The notes under the pieces: generated by a model
What the model was told of the DNA's origin: nothing
Databases searched by the model: none
Seen by the model: only the letters and a program-made list of their open reading frames with translations
Shown here: piece after piece, positions 1-13,100 of the stretch
How positions within the stretch are numbered: position 1 is the first letter of the stretch
How the letters are laid out: each line of letters begins with the position of its first letter
Translations under genes and position numbers: made by a program
Source: Pleodorina starrii
Lineage: Eukaryota; Chlorophyta; Chlorophyceae; Chlamydomonadales; Volvocaceae
NCBI GenBank assembly: GCA_030267565.1
Contig: BRXU01000004.1
Location: forward strand, 667,501-731,500
DNA length: 64,000 bases
Reading direction: 5' to 3'

Positions 1-1279
1 CATGAATACATGCATACATACATAAAATTTAATCAAGCTCACCGAAATCTCAAAAGCGCATGCAGGATGGCATGAAAGAAGATACGGAATTTTGGTTGGT
101 TGGTTGACTACTGCGCTGGGGGCCCGCAGTCACTTTCGTGCATGCGTGTATGTGTGCGCAACACCGACCGACCCGCGATGCAGCGCCACCTACACGCACG
201 CACGCACACACGCACATGCCTCTGCGCTTCCTTTCTTTCTCACTCCCATGCGGGCCATCGCACCTGCGTGCTTCATCAAGAATAAAATCTAAATCCAAAT
301 CCGGCCAGCGAGGATCCGCGGGGCCGCTAAAAATTTAAATTCGTGATGAGTCGCCTACGTCCCATCCTGTCCCATGCATCGCAACATCTTTATTAACTTG
401 ATGGCATAAGTCCGTTCCTGGCGGCAATATATCATTAGTCATCCGGTCGACAGCGACAGTACGAAACATCCAAGTAAACCAAGTAATAAGCACAACCCGT
501 ACTCACGCAGCAGCAGGTACGCATGGCATATGTCATGCAAAGTGTCATGTAGAGTTTTATGTCCGCTTGGCACATACACGCAAAGCATGCGGTCGCTCGG
601 CCCAAGCAATGAAGTAGTAAAGCAAGCCACGCATCGCTCGAAAAAAACGAGGGCGCCTATCCGCAAGCGACCCAACAGCTTGTCCACAGCTTGCTGCAGC
701 AGCAGCTGCTGGCAGCTAGCGTCATCACAAAAACACACGTGCGCGCCTGCCTGCGTGTGTGCACCCTGCCTCGCACCCTTAAGCGAACACCAAAGAAACC
801 TGCTGCCTGCCTGCATGCATGCGCGCATATATGCAAAAAAAAGTGCGGAGCACGTACGACAAGCAAACGTTGCCGGCCGTACTAACCCGACGCTTGCCAA
901 TCAAGTTTGCAACGAACGAAGCGCGTGTGTGTGAATTTGTCGTCCGCAGATATATCTATCTCGCCAGCCACCTGCCTGCCACCGGCAGGTAGGTGGGTAG
1001 CTAGATAGCTAGGTTGCCGTACGCAACAGCAGCCTCAACAAACCGCACGCACGCGGCGTACGGCATCTGTTATGCCGGCACAATGGCGGCTGTCTCCGAC
1101 GGCGGAGACGCACGAGGAGCCTCAATCAATCAAAGCCAGTTAGTATTTATATAATTACCAGGATACCAGCAGATGTAAAAATATCAAATATACCGTGAAT
1201 TTAAATCCGTTGGTAATGACCCCGCCTCCGCCTCCGCATCCACCTCCGCCTCCGCCTCCGTCCGCTTATTCGTCATCGT
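1..1279. other. Intergenic, no gene supported
   Basis: AT-richer than the neighbouring coding DNA, with CA-rich tracts and an isolated TGTAA on the + strand at 1175-1179. This lies downstream of the minus-strand kinase and may hold its 3' UTR, but I saw no TTACA (minus-strand TGTAA) to mark an end. No convincing exon on either strand. Confidence 0.4.
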
Positions 1280-4200
1280 TCAGGAGATAACGCAGCCTGG
1301 TTGACAACCCGGCGCGCACCCGCCGCTGCCGCCAGCGCCGTACAGGGACACCGCCTCCCCGTCGGCGCCGCCGGCGCCACCGCTGAAGCTCGCGGTACCG
1401 CCGCCGCCGCAAACACCGCCGCCGCCGCCAGCACCGCTCCTCCCAGCCACCGCCGTCGCCGCCGCCGCGACCCTCTTCGCTTCCGCCGCCGCCGCCGCCG
1501 CCTCGGCCCGGTTCGTTTCCGCAATGGCTTTCAATCGCTGTACGACTTCCGCCATAGGCGGTCGTACCGCTGGGTCCTGGTCCCAGCACTGCGTGACGAG
1601 GGTCCACACGGGCGGGGGGATGGAGTCCAGCCGGGCGGGTCGGAAGCCCCGGGACACGGCCTCCGTGTACTGCTCGCATCGAGAGAAGAAGACGTTGTGG
1701 GGGAGCTGCGAGGGCGAGAGAGGGAAGCAGGGAGGCAGGCAGGGAGGGAAGGAGGGAAGGAAGGAAGGTGAAACGGCGACTGGGTGGGTGGCTGCGTGCT
1801 CATGCGCAACCGCTTGATGACTTGAATGCTGCAGTGGGGGGGGCCCTGAATGATTCCAAATATGAAACAATGATGGCAAACAGGATAACTTTGTTGTCTC
1901 CCGGTGCCGCACGTACTTCACTACTTGGCGGCGGATTGTGCCGTACATACACACACACACACACACGCGTACGGACACACACGTGTACGGACACACGTAC
2001 CTCGGGCCGCCGTACTCCGATGTGCGAGACCAGCAGCAGCGAGTGGGCAAACAGTTCGTACATCACCACACCAAAGCTAAACACGTCGGCCTGAGAGGGG
2101 ATGCGGGAGGGAGGCAGGAGGGAGGCGGGAGGGAGGGGAGCGGGCGAAGTGGTGCAGCAAGGTGCGGGGGTTGCGGGGGTTGCGGGGGTAGGCTAGGGTA
2201 GGGTGGTCCTGATGAGCATCCGCGGGGTAAAGCCTTTGGCGCTAGCACGGCCGACATACACAAACGAATGCCGGTAGTGGCGGAGGTAAGGAGGGGAAGG
2301 CCGGTGGCCGGCTTGGCAGGAGCACGTCACGTTACCCGCCGCCGCGCCCCAGCTCACCTTGTCATTGTACGGCAGCGCCTTCCAGACCTCTGGGGCCATT
2401 GTCATGCAGGAACCCGTCTCCCCCGTCAGGCGAAACACCTTCTCGTACGGCAACACCGCATCAACATCACTCGACAGCAGCAGCGACAGCTGCTGCGAGT
2501 TGCTGCTGTCGCCGCAGCCGCCGCCGCCACCTGGGCGGGGCGATGGTGTGTACGGCACGTACGACGGCCGCTCGTGCGCGGACGACGACAGCGCCACGCT
2601 CGACGGCGGCGGGGGAGGGAACGGCACCTCCCGCGCGCCGGGTCCCCCCGGCCGGCATATGGACGAGACACAACCCTGTCGCACAGTGCCGCCGTACCAG
2701 CCGCCTCGGTCGCCCTTGCCGGACGCCTGTACGAGCGCGCGGATCTGCCCGTGAGGTTGCTGACTGCTTGCGCCGCTGCCGTCACTGGCGCACCCGTCGT
2801 TGCCGCCGCCGCCGCCGCTGCCGCCGCCGCCAGCGCATGCCCGCTGGCCGACGCCACTGCACCTGCCGTCGCCGCTGCATTGTACGGCAGTCGTCGTGCC
2901 GTACACGCGCTGCTTCTGCTGCTGCTGTCGATGCCGTTGCGCCGTTGCCGGCGGGGCAGTTCGCCGGGCGCAGCCGCCGCCGCCGCCGCCGCCGGCATGA
3001 AGGTTGGCGGGAGCGGCGTCGGCGTCCGAGGTGTACGACACGGGGCTGCTGGCGGCAGCTTGCCATGCCCTGTCATTCGCCTCCGTCGCGCCGCCGCCGC
3101 CGCCGCCGCCGAGTTCCGATGTGCTGAACATACCGAAGAAGCGCAGGGAGCAGCCGGAAATGACGCTGCACAGCAGCCCCATTTCTGTAACCCCCACTGA
3201 GCCGGCCAGCGAGCCGCAATCGCCACCGCCGTCGCCATAGCCGCTGCTCGCAGCAGCGGCAGCCAGGGCGGCGGCAATGGCGGGACCGCGGCGGCGCGTC
3301 GGTGTCGTACGGACCGACGGCAGCGCACCGGGATAAGCGTCCATCAGCGGCGACACGCCGCCGCCGCCGCCGCCAACCCCGCCGCCGCCACCGCAGCTGC
3401 GCCGCGGCTGCGGCTGCGGCATCAGTGTGCACATCGGATTCGAGGCCGGTCGCGGCGGCGGCGGCGCGGGTGACTCTGCGACCTCACCCCGTCCGGGCGC
3501 CGCGACAAACGGTACTCGAGCTCGGCCCTGCGTCGGTGTCTGCCGAGCCGCCGCCGCTGCCGCCGTTAGCGGAGGCGTCGTGGGCGGCGGTGGCGGCGAC
3601 GGCGGCGGCGCTAGCGGCAGCGGCAATAGCGGCTGATCCAGGTTCCGAAACCAAGGGGAGTACGGATCCACCGGAACCAGGATCGCCCGCCCCTGGACCT
3701 GTACTGGGGTAACAAACTGCGGCGGCGGCGGAGGGCTTGACGGCGTGACCAGGCCGCGGGACCCGAAGGCCGCTTCGCCGATACCGACTGCAACCCCGTC
3801 AGCGCCGACGTCGCCGCCGTAGCTCGTGGGGGCTGCTGTCGTACTACTGGCGGCGGCGGGAGGCAGCCTGCCGTCGGCGTCGACGGCGGTGCCGCCGCTG
3901 GGTCTGCCGCTGCCGCTGGGTCTGCCACCGCCGAGTGTGAGCGGCAAGCGGAACAGGGGCTGCCGCCGGTGGCGCTCCTCCGGGGGACTCTGCGCGCAGG
4001 GAAGGGCAGGGCAGGGCAGAGCCGGGCGGGACAGGGCGGGGCAGGACGGGACGGTGTGGAGTGAGTCGGCGGCGGCGGCGATCGAAAGGCCTATGCTGGA
4101 CAAGTGGGCCGCGGCCGGGCTGTGGTCTTGTTCCAGGATGCGGCGCAGCGCCGGAGGGAAAGCGTTCTAAGATCCTTCGAATCCTTCAACGCCCCCCCAC

Positions 4201-5948
4201 CGGGGCTCCTCCGTTCAGCCCTGGCACAGCCCTGGCAGTCCTACGGTCCCGGTCCGACGTCCAGTCGCCATGCGCTCCCCCATCGCCGCCCCCATCCAGG
4301 GGCTCCCCCCGCCCTGCCGACCCAACAGCCCAGCCGACCCACCCATCCACACCCTCCGTCTCCACACACAACACACACACACACACACACACGCGCCCGC
4401 CGACCCACCGACCCACCGACCCACCGACCCACCCACCCACTCACCGAGTGCAGGCCCAGGTCCACCAGCTTAACCACCGGCCGGGGGCCCTCGCCACCAC
4501 CCTTAGACCCCGCTGCTTCCGTCGCCGCCGCTGCCGCCGCTGCCGCCGCCGCCGCCACCGAAGACGACGACGACACCAGCAGCGATAGCGGCCCCGCTTG
4601 CTGCTGTTGGTGTTGTTTTTGTTTCTTGTGTGTCGGCTGCTGCTGAGGCTGTTGTTGTTGTTGTTGGTTGCTGAGCATCACGTTATCCGCCTTGACGTCT
4701 CGGTGGATGATGGAGTGCGAGTGCAGGTGCGCCAGGGCCTCGGCCAGCTGGGTCGACCACTCCAGGGCGGCGGCAGTGTCGTACAGCGGCCGCCAGGGGG
4801 CCAGCTGCTGCCGGCGCAGCAGGCGGTGCAGGGAGCCGTCCTGTCAGTGGAGCACCAGGGTGGGGGTGAGGAGGGTTTTAGGGTTTTAGGGTTGGGGGTG
4901 GGAGAGGGTGGGGAGGATGTGGAGGTGGGGTTATCCCCGGGGCCGGAGGCGGTTCAGCAACGGGCTGCGGGGATGACGTGGGAGAGGCTCCGCCCGAGTT
5001 AGCCTGCCTTGATAGCTAGCCTGCGGCTCAGGCGAGATCCGGGGTCGAGAGGTTTATACCGGCCAGCATTACGAGGGTTCCACGGTCTTACGTGTGACAC
5101 GCCTCCCCGGCGTCCGGCCCCTCCCCGTTTTCGGCATGGCTGTCATGCACCGTTGGTGTCGCGGGCACGTGCCTGCCAGTGATGGGGCATGACATGGCTG
5201 CTGGGCGGTGCGGGAGTGGGCTGCTGTCAGCAGTCTCTGATGCCGCTCAGCTCACCTCAAGCAGCTCCAGAACCAGGGCGGGTGCGCTGCGTGTGTAGCC
5301 GGGCGCGAGGCCGGGGAAGTCGGGCGGGAGCTCCAGGAATGCGTGGCAGCGTGCGAGGTGCCTGCGGGAGGAGTTCGACGGAGCAGGGACGGCAAGAGCG
5401 CAGGCCAGTACACCGGAAATTCGGAATGCAAGAGCTTAATTGTAAAAGGTGATTGGAAATTGTACACTAAATGTGCAACGGTCCTGACCGTGGACGGTGA
5501 TGGGTGGGTTCGCGCCGCATGTCGCTGCGGCGAGTCGTGTGAAGCTGCGAACGCTGGCCGTTGGACCGAATCAAGAGTGCTCACACCGAGACAACACCTG
5601 CTGGTCTTGTTCAATGCGCGCACCTGTGCGGGTGGCGCACAAGTGCCTGGCCTTCGCGTCGCAGCATTTCAGCATGACGGACTGATGTTTCAGAGTTGGC
5701 GTGCTGCGGGCGCAGCACCTGCAAGGAAAGCATCAGTAATATTCAATCAACATTATGTTATCTGGGAAACCGTCGGGTGACTTCCAGAAGAGAGAGCGAT
5801 GGCCGCGCACCTTTAAGGCGCAGCTGTAACCGCACCATGTCGCCCGATAAACTACCGCAAAAGCACCATAACCAAGGTATTTCCCCTTGACAATGACTAA
5901 GCGCTTCTGGAGCTCGGCTTCCACGCCTGAAGCCGGCGTTTGCAGCAT
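1280..5948 (-). CDS. TKL-type serine/threonine protein kinase with giant activation-segment insertion
   Basis: Seven exons join in phase: 5948-5811, 5718-5624, 5361-5256, 4840-4445, 3989-2358, 2090-2001, 1705-1280, giving about 960 aa. Kinase landmarks occur in order: glycine loop GYGAFAVV (residues 26-33), ATP lysine in ALK (46), alpha-C stretch ending LVRHPH, hinge LVLELLE (about 107-113), catalytic loop HRDVKADN (159-166), metal site DLG (240-242), TGETGS and MAPEV (about 768-780), subdomain IX DVFSFGVVMYELF, and subdomain XI CWDQDPAVRPP. All catalytic residues are present, with DLG in place of DFG. About 520 residues of Ala/Gly/Ser/Pro-rich sequence lie between DLG and the APE segment, exactly at the 4445/3989 exon junction. 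The C-terminal tail is a charged, Ala- and Gly-rich run. The ATG at 5948 has an in-frame stop upstream. The substrate cannot be told; the family phosphorylates Ser/Thr. Identification as a kinase is firm; the TKL assignment is likely. Confidence 0.85.
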
Positions 5949-7186
5949 TTTCAGCAGAACCCAAAGATGGACGTTTGGACGCCTCTCAACTGTTCAAACT
6001 ATGTCTCTTGATTCTTTCGTTTGATCATGACGAAACAGAGTTGCGTTGTCGTGCACATCAGACAAAGATGATAATGATTCATGCTCGTACCACCACCCAA
6101 CGAGAATACGTTTAGTAATAATAACCGAGAGATTGACTAATACTAATTCATAGCGTGTCCTTGGTCTACGAAATTATATGCCTTAGTGACCTTTCTTATA
6201 CGAATGGTTTAAGGGTGACTGGGTGAGCCTGTGGCCTCGCGGCCTCGCTGGGTTACGACTTGCCAATTGTTATGCACGGAAGCGGAACGCATCCTGGGGC
6301 TTATACTTGCAGCTGGCATCCGTTGGCCTCGGTAGTGCGTGGAAAAACTGGAAAAGCAGTCAGTCTCCAACTGCGTCAATTTGCTCTGCCAGCATACGTG
6401 GCTCTTAGTCAAGATGCAGTTACTCTCAGTTACTCTCATCCGAAAGTGAATTGGCGGGGAAGTGACAGTAGGAGCGCGATTCATAACAAACAAACGTGCA
6501 ATTAAAGCTGGCCTGTTATCTAACAACACGCGCTGACCCGTGCGTGACCACCTTGTGTCGACATGGTGGCCCAGCGCCTGCGCCGCCCCCACCGCGACCA
6601 ACATTTGCCCCAACCCGGCCAACCCTTGGAATACAACACCGCCTTGGTCGGTTTGACCAGCACTTTTCCGGGCGCCCCCGGTCAACCCGGATATGTGCAC
6701 CGTCCGCGGCCTCCGCGCCGCCAACCCCGCCTCACCACCCCTGGAACACGCAGCCGGCCGCAACGCAGGACGCACAACCCCAACACGCCAACATGCCAAC
6801 ATGCCAACACCGTCCACCGACAAGTGAGTAGTTAACCCCCCCCCGTTACTGCACCCCGACCCGGCAGCAGATCCAGCTTCTCCATTCCACTCCATGCGGC
6901 GAGCTGCTCCGGCCATGACGCCACGAAGGGGCCAACACGGACCCGGACCCGCTTTCCTCCGACGCGTTACTGACCCGGCTTCTGCTCCGCTTCGCGTGCT
7001 GCCTGACCGCGCAATGGGGTGCAACCCCATCCCCCCCCCGCTCCGGCCTATACGTGGATAACCTCCCCCCCCCCACACACACACCCCACCACCCCCACGC
7101 ATGATGGGGCGTGTCCCCCCACAGCCCGCCGTACTTCGTCCATCGGTCCGTACTTTCAGTCCCCCTGCCGTACGGTTTCTAGCGCC
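5949..7186. other. Intergenic, no gene supported
   Basis: Lies between the start of the kinase gene and the 3' end of the next minus-strand gene. It has a lower-GC section (about 5.95-6.5 kb) followed by C-rich tracts. Several open frames of 60-110 codons exist on both strands but none has recognisable domains or splice-supported continuation. No TTACA signal was found for the 7187 stop. Confidence 0.4.
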
Positions 7187-10100
7187 CTAGCCCCGATTCG
7201 TCGGCCGGAGCCGCAAACTCGCGCGCCGTTCCCCGGACTGCTGAAGCTGCTGCTGCTGTAGCTGCGACTGCTGCTGGTGCAGCTGCTGCTGGTGCTGCTG
7301 ATGGTGCAGTTGCGCCTGCGGCGCCGCCGCCGCAGCCAGCGCCGCTGCGGACGGATTGGCGGCAGGCAGCTGGGCCGGCACCCCCTGCCCCAGCACCGGA
7401 GCACCCCGGGCCCCGTCCGGGCCGCCGTGACGCGGGTCGGGACTCGGCTCCTGAGTGCGGCCCGGGGCCTGACGCGTCGCGGCCCGAGTGGCGGGCGCCG
7501 ACGGCTGGGACCCGCGGGTCGGCGGGACGGCGGGCGAGGCCGCTGCCGCCGCGCCTGCAGCGGCCGCTGCGGCCGCGGCTGGACGTCCGGCACCGGCGCC
7601 GGCATGGGCATGTGTCTGCGTGAGGGGAACAAGCCGGACAGGTGGTACTCCAATAAGATGTATGCGATGTGTACAAGCCCTCCACCACCTCCCTCCCCCC
7701 TGATACGTTACCATTTACGGCCTACGGTATACGCTCCGGCCTACACGTGGATACCAGTAACCCATCATTATTCGAGCCAGTATCCCCCGCCCGATGAAGA
7801 GCGTTTGCTGAGCTCCTGACAGCGGCCACCTGGCCGTCGATCCAATCGCCGCAGCGCAGCGCAGCGCAAGCCCGGACTGACTGACTGAAGGTCACACAGT
7901 CGCACCTGCGGCGGCGGCGGCGGTGGCGGCGGCGGGAGCCCGCCTGACCCATGGGTCACACCGAACTGCGCGCCATGCCGCAATCCAGCCGCCGCCGGCT
8001 GCGCCTGGATCTGGCCACCCGGTGCCCCACCCCGCGCCCCGTTAGCTGACGGTTCCGGAGCGGCCCCAGCGCTGGCGCCGGACAGTGTCGGCGGCAGCGG
8101 CGGTGCCGCCGCCGCCGCCGCCGCCGCCGCATCAGCGGCTGCAGATGGCGGCGGCGGCGGCGGCGACGCGACGCGCGGCGTCAGTCGTACGCTGTCTCGC
8201 AGCAGCGCCGCCAGCAGCTCGTGACAGCCGCTGCTCAGCATGAGCGGAGAGAACGTCGTCGACGTCGCCGCCGCCGCCGTCAACGCCGACGCCGACGCCG
8301 GCGCCGCCACGACGACGCTGCCTTCCCCAGCGCCGACGCCGGCGGCGTCAACGCCGCCCTTCGTACCGGCGGCGAGTACTGCTTCTGACCCTGCGACGGC
8401 GCCACCGTCGCCGCCGCCACCCGTCAAAGCGCCGGCGGGCCCCTGTACGGCGCCAACGGCTGCACCGGGCAGTCCGTCAGGACCGCCTGCGCCGTCAGGC
8501 GCGTCCGTGGCGGCGGCGGCGGCAGCACTGGCCCCACCGCCGCCGCCTCCGCCGCCGCCGCCAGCTGGCGAGTCGCCCTGGGCTCGCGACGTGTCATGCA
8601 GCCCCTCGGCGTCTGCGTGTACGGCAACGGTAGTAACGGCGGCGGCGGCGCTTGCGCCGCAACCATTATCCTTGCGGGCGGGCAAAGCTGGCAGGGTCTC
8701 GGCGACGGGACCCGCAGGTGCCAGGGCAGCCCGTGTGGTCACCGCGGCCTCCCAGCCCGGCAGCTGTTGCAGGGTGCGCTGCGCTGCCGCCAGTGCCGCC
8801 GCCGCCGCCGGAGTTCCGCCGGGCTCCTCCGCTAGCGGCTGCTGCAGGGGGACGAGCTGCTCCCTGGCGGGGGCAGCGGGAGGTGGGAGAGGAGGGCAAG
8901 GGCGGTGGGCGGTGGGGGTGTGTACACGGGGAGCATCAGCTGCCGCCGTCACGCTAGCAGGCAAGAGGCAGCGGTTGGAGAACCCTCCCCCCCCCGCAGC
9001 TGCAACAAGCTGCAGCGGATTCGCCCGTAGCCACCGCCCCTGCCCGCTCCTAATGGACACGCCCTGTACGAATCCCGTACAACCCAGCAGAGGGGGGGTG
9101 GGGGGGGGTTGGTCACGACCGTGTTCCCCGAGCGCGGGCGCACACGCACCTGCACGCCATCTGGCGGAGCAGAAAGGACTCCGGGCCCTGATCCGAGCCA
9201 ACAGAAGAACGGATGGAGAGATGGATGGATGGACGGATGGGCGAGCGAGCGAGCGAGACGGGGGGGGGGCCGGGGCAGCAGAGGAAGGGGGAAACAGGCA
9301 GGCATGGCTGGGTGTGGCTGTCAGCGCAATGAAGTTTACACGGTCGGGCTGGCCCCCACGCCCCAAGGCACCACCCCCAGGCACCACCCCCTCCTCAGTT
9401 TCGGTGGGGTCACAGGTACGTACGTCGGTAAGTGCCGCAGGGCCCGGGCCCGGGCTCGCGTCGAATTCGTCCCATCGCTGCGGCTCCTGCTTTGCAGCCC
9501 CGCCCGCTTCCTAACCCGCCCGCCCCACACTCCACCAAGTACCGCGAGGCGGAGCGCGGGTGCCGTGCCGTTGTTGGTTGCACGGCACATACCGGTACTC
9601 GAATAACCGCATTATTCCGTACGACGACGGCATTATTCGTTTATTCCCCACCTGAACGCGCGCATAACCAGGCCCCCTTTCCCCACTCATCCGCCCTCCA
9701 CCGCCCACCACCGCCGGCCCCCCCGCCACTCGACTACGCCCCCGCCCTCGCCCTCGCACCCGCACCCAAACATCTTCCCCCCCCCTACACACCCACACCA
9801 GCGCGAGAAGGCATGAACGCCCCAACCTTCCAACCACCCAACCGCACCTGGCCCCATCCAACCGCCCAACCGCCCAACCACCTGCCGGATCTGGATCTAG
9901 ATCTCGACCTCGCGCACCCACCGCGCACCACCACCCACCGGTGTCAACAAGTACCACTGCTTGATGCTGCTCCCCCGCGGGGCCCCCCAACCGGCACTGC
10001 TGGCGGGCCCCTCACACAGGCTGTGGCAGCTGCTGGCCAGCAGGGCGGCACTCGCCCGCCGGAGAACCTGCGCGGGGGCGGGCGGGGAAGGGGAAGGGGG

Positions 10101-13100
10101 AGGGAGGAGGGGGAGGAGGGGGAGGACAGAGGCCGGGGCAGGCGGCGGGAGGGGGGGATGGGCTCAAGGAAAGACGCGGGATGGAAAGAAGTAGATGGGA
10201 AAGGGCAGACGGGGGGGGGCAAAGAGGAGGGCGGCGAGAAGTGGACAAAGCAGAAGTTTGCGGAGGCGCAGCTTGTGGTCGTTGCAGCGGAGCCCCCGAA
10301 CGGGTCAAGGGCTTCAGGTCAGCTCGACATTGTGGGCCTTATAGATTGCACTGGGCGCCCCAACAGAGAACCACAACTGCCTTGCCAACCGCCACAACCG
10401 TAAACCCCCCACCTGTGTCAATGCCAGGAAATCCCTTCCCAGCTGTTGATGAGACTGCCGCTGCGGTTGGGAGATCCGAGATCCGCCGCCGTCGCCCCCT
10501 GGATCCAGATCTGGATATGGATCTGGATCCAGCCCAGAATCCTCGCACGGCACCAGCAGCTGCGGCCAGCCGTACAGCAGCGACGCGTCCACGTGATCCA
10601 GTCGTACGACACGCTCCACCTGGAGCCGCGGCGGCGGCGGCGCCGCCGCCGCCGCCACCCGCCGCGCCAGCAGGTCTGGAGACATAAGGCCTTCCTGTTC
10701 CAGCACGCCCTGCCGGACAACGCATGCGAGAAACACGCACCGTGCGCGTGGTTGTACGACAGTACGGGCCAAAAGATCATCTGTACGGCAAGGCGGGAAG
10801 CGCCGCGTGTGTGTGCTCATGCAGCCTGCCGCCGGCTCCCAGCTATCCGTGCGCCAACCAGCCGGCAGGGGACTACACGAGCCGACCCCACCCACCCGGC
10901 GCTCCCGCGCCAAGTGACCTCCGAAACCAACCCACCAACCCACCCACCCCACCAACCAACCAACCAAAAACCAACCAACCAACCAGCGCAAAACGCCTCA
11001 CCGGCGGCGGTGCCCCCAAGCGGCCCGACAGCCGCAGCTCTTGGCCCGGGGCCAGGCGGGCGGTGAGAGGGTCGGTGGGGGCGGAGTCGGGCGGCAGTAG
11101 CACCCCCGGGGTGATGGGGCAGTAGCTGGGTTGGGGGCCTTGCGAGTACGGACGAAGGGCCGGGAGGGGGAGGGGGGAATAGGAGGTAAAAAAGGCGTAC
11201 CCAGCCTGGCGGTCGGCTTGCTATACCCGTGCCGTACGGGGCCACGCGCCACGCACGTCTGCCGTACCTTGCGCGGTCGGCGGCAGCGTGGGCAGGCCGT
11301 GGCAGATGCACAGCGGGCAGGTCGTCACCCGCGGGTTTAGGTACGACAGCTGGCTCGTCATCATGCAGCGTACGACACGATCCCCCATTTCACCGCCGCC
11401 GCCGCTGCCGCCGCCGCCGTCACCGCCGCCGCCGCCGCCTCCCCCTTCCTGGAGCAGCACCAAATCCAGCACCGGCGGCGACAGCGGCTGCAGCAGCGAG
11501 TGGGCCCAACTGCCGTACAGATGCTCCAGAGCGGCGGGATCTGCGGTTGGTAGTTTTTTTAGCACATTTAAACTTATAAATCGGAAATTACGGCACCAAC
11601 ACCTTTTAAATTAGAATCGAAATTACAAAACTACTATAGCCCACAGGAGTCCTCAAATCCTCAGATCCTCAGATCCTCAGGCCTTCCAGGCAGGTCTGCG
11701 GATTCCTAGCAGGTTCCCACTTCCTCACCCGCTCACCCGCGGTGACGCTGGTGCAGTCTGCATTCTCACAGGGGAGCACCACCCGCCCGAATGCAGCCGC
11801 AGCGGAGGACGCCGCCGCCTCAAGTGCCGCCGAATCCACGACCCCGCCGCCACCGCCGACGGCTTCGCCCTCGCCGGAGCCAGAGCCGCCACCGCCGCCG
11901 CCGCCGCCGCTAGCGGCGGCGGCGGCAGCCGCGGTGGCAGCAGCTGCGGCCGTGTGTCCAGCGGGGGCGGTGGTGGAGCTCACCTCGGCTGCGAGCTTGG
12001 AGTCAGGGGCCACTGCCACTGCCTCGGCAGCCGGCCTGGGTGGGAGGGCGGGAGGGTGAGGGTGATGGTGGGATTGGGGGTAAAGGGGTTCAGTGCAGTT
12101 CACAAGCCTTCCCTACCAGCCGCCCACCCACCCACCCGCCTGCCCGCCTGCCCACCCGCCAACCGACCGCCAACCGACAGCCAACCGACCGCCCGGAGGT
12201 GACCCACCGTAGTTGCCGTCTCTCAGGCGCATGTGGGTTATGCAGGTCATGTGGGTTACCGGTATCTGGGTGATTTGTCAGGTAGGGGCATGCAGGTAAG
12301 GCCGTGCAAGGCCAGCAAGTTTGGCTCCGCCCCGCTAGGCTGCTAGCCCCCGTCGTGCGCGCTCTTGGGTCGTTGCATGAGTCATTACCGTACAACGCAC
12401 CTGAAGAGCTCCAGGGACTGTTCGGTGTTGAGACTGAGGAAGCTCACAGCGACCAGGTTGCGGGCCGCCTCCTGGGGGTTGGGGGTTGGTGGTTGGTGGT
12501 TGGGAGGGGGCGAAAGGGGGAATCCCGTCACGGCGACGGCTGCCAAGTAGGGAAGAGCGCTAAGCCGCTAACTCTTCGCGCTTAGCCCTTCGCGCTTAGC
12601 CCTTCGCGCTTAGCCCTTAGCCCTTAGCCCTGAGCCCTTAGCGTGAACCGGGCGCAATGGCCGCTAACGGCCTGCCGTGCTGTCGACTTGTCGTACTGGG
12701 TTGTCGTACTGGTTTGCCATGGTGTGCGGTCCCACATGATCCCACCCCCTCCCCCTCGAGGGCTTCCCCGCGATGCGGCTCCGCCCGTCCACCCCCACAG
12801 GACGCCAGCCTCCCAGCCCAGCCACCCCCCCTCTCCCTCCCTCTCCCTCCCTCTCCCTCCCTGCCGCGTGCCGCCTCGCCCCTCCCCTTCTCATCCTCCT
12901 CTCCCCAACTCTCCCCGCCCCTCCACCCCCACCACACCACCACATCCCCACACGCCACACCCCTCCCTGGCCCGCCCTCAGCTCCTCACGTCGAGTACCC
13001 GGGCCAGCAACACCCCGGGTGGTGGCCGGAAGCAGTGCGCCACCACCACCACCCGCACCCCCACACCCGTAACGCCACCCGGCCGCTGCGCCCCCTGCAC

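Noticed and set aside
8240..9514. 424-codon + strand open frame
   Set aside because: Antisense shadow of the GC-rich minus-strand exon (7906-8859); its Ala/Pro runs mirror the real frame's codons.
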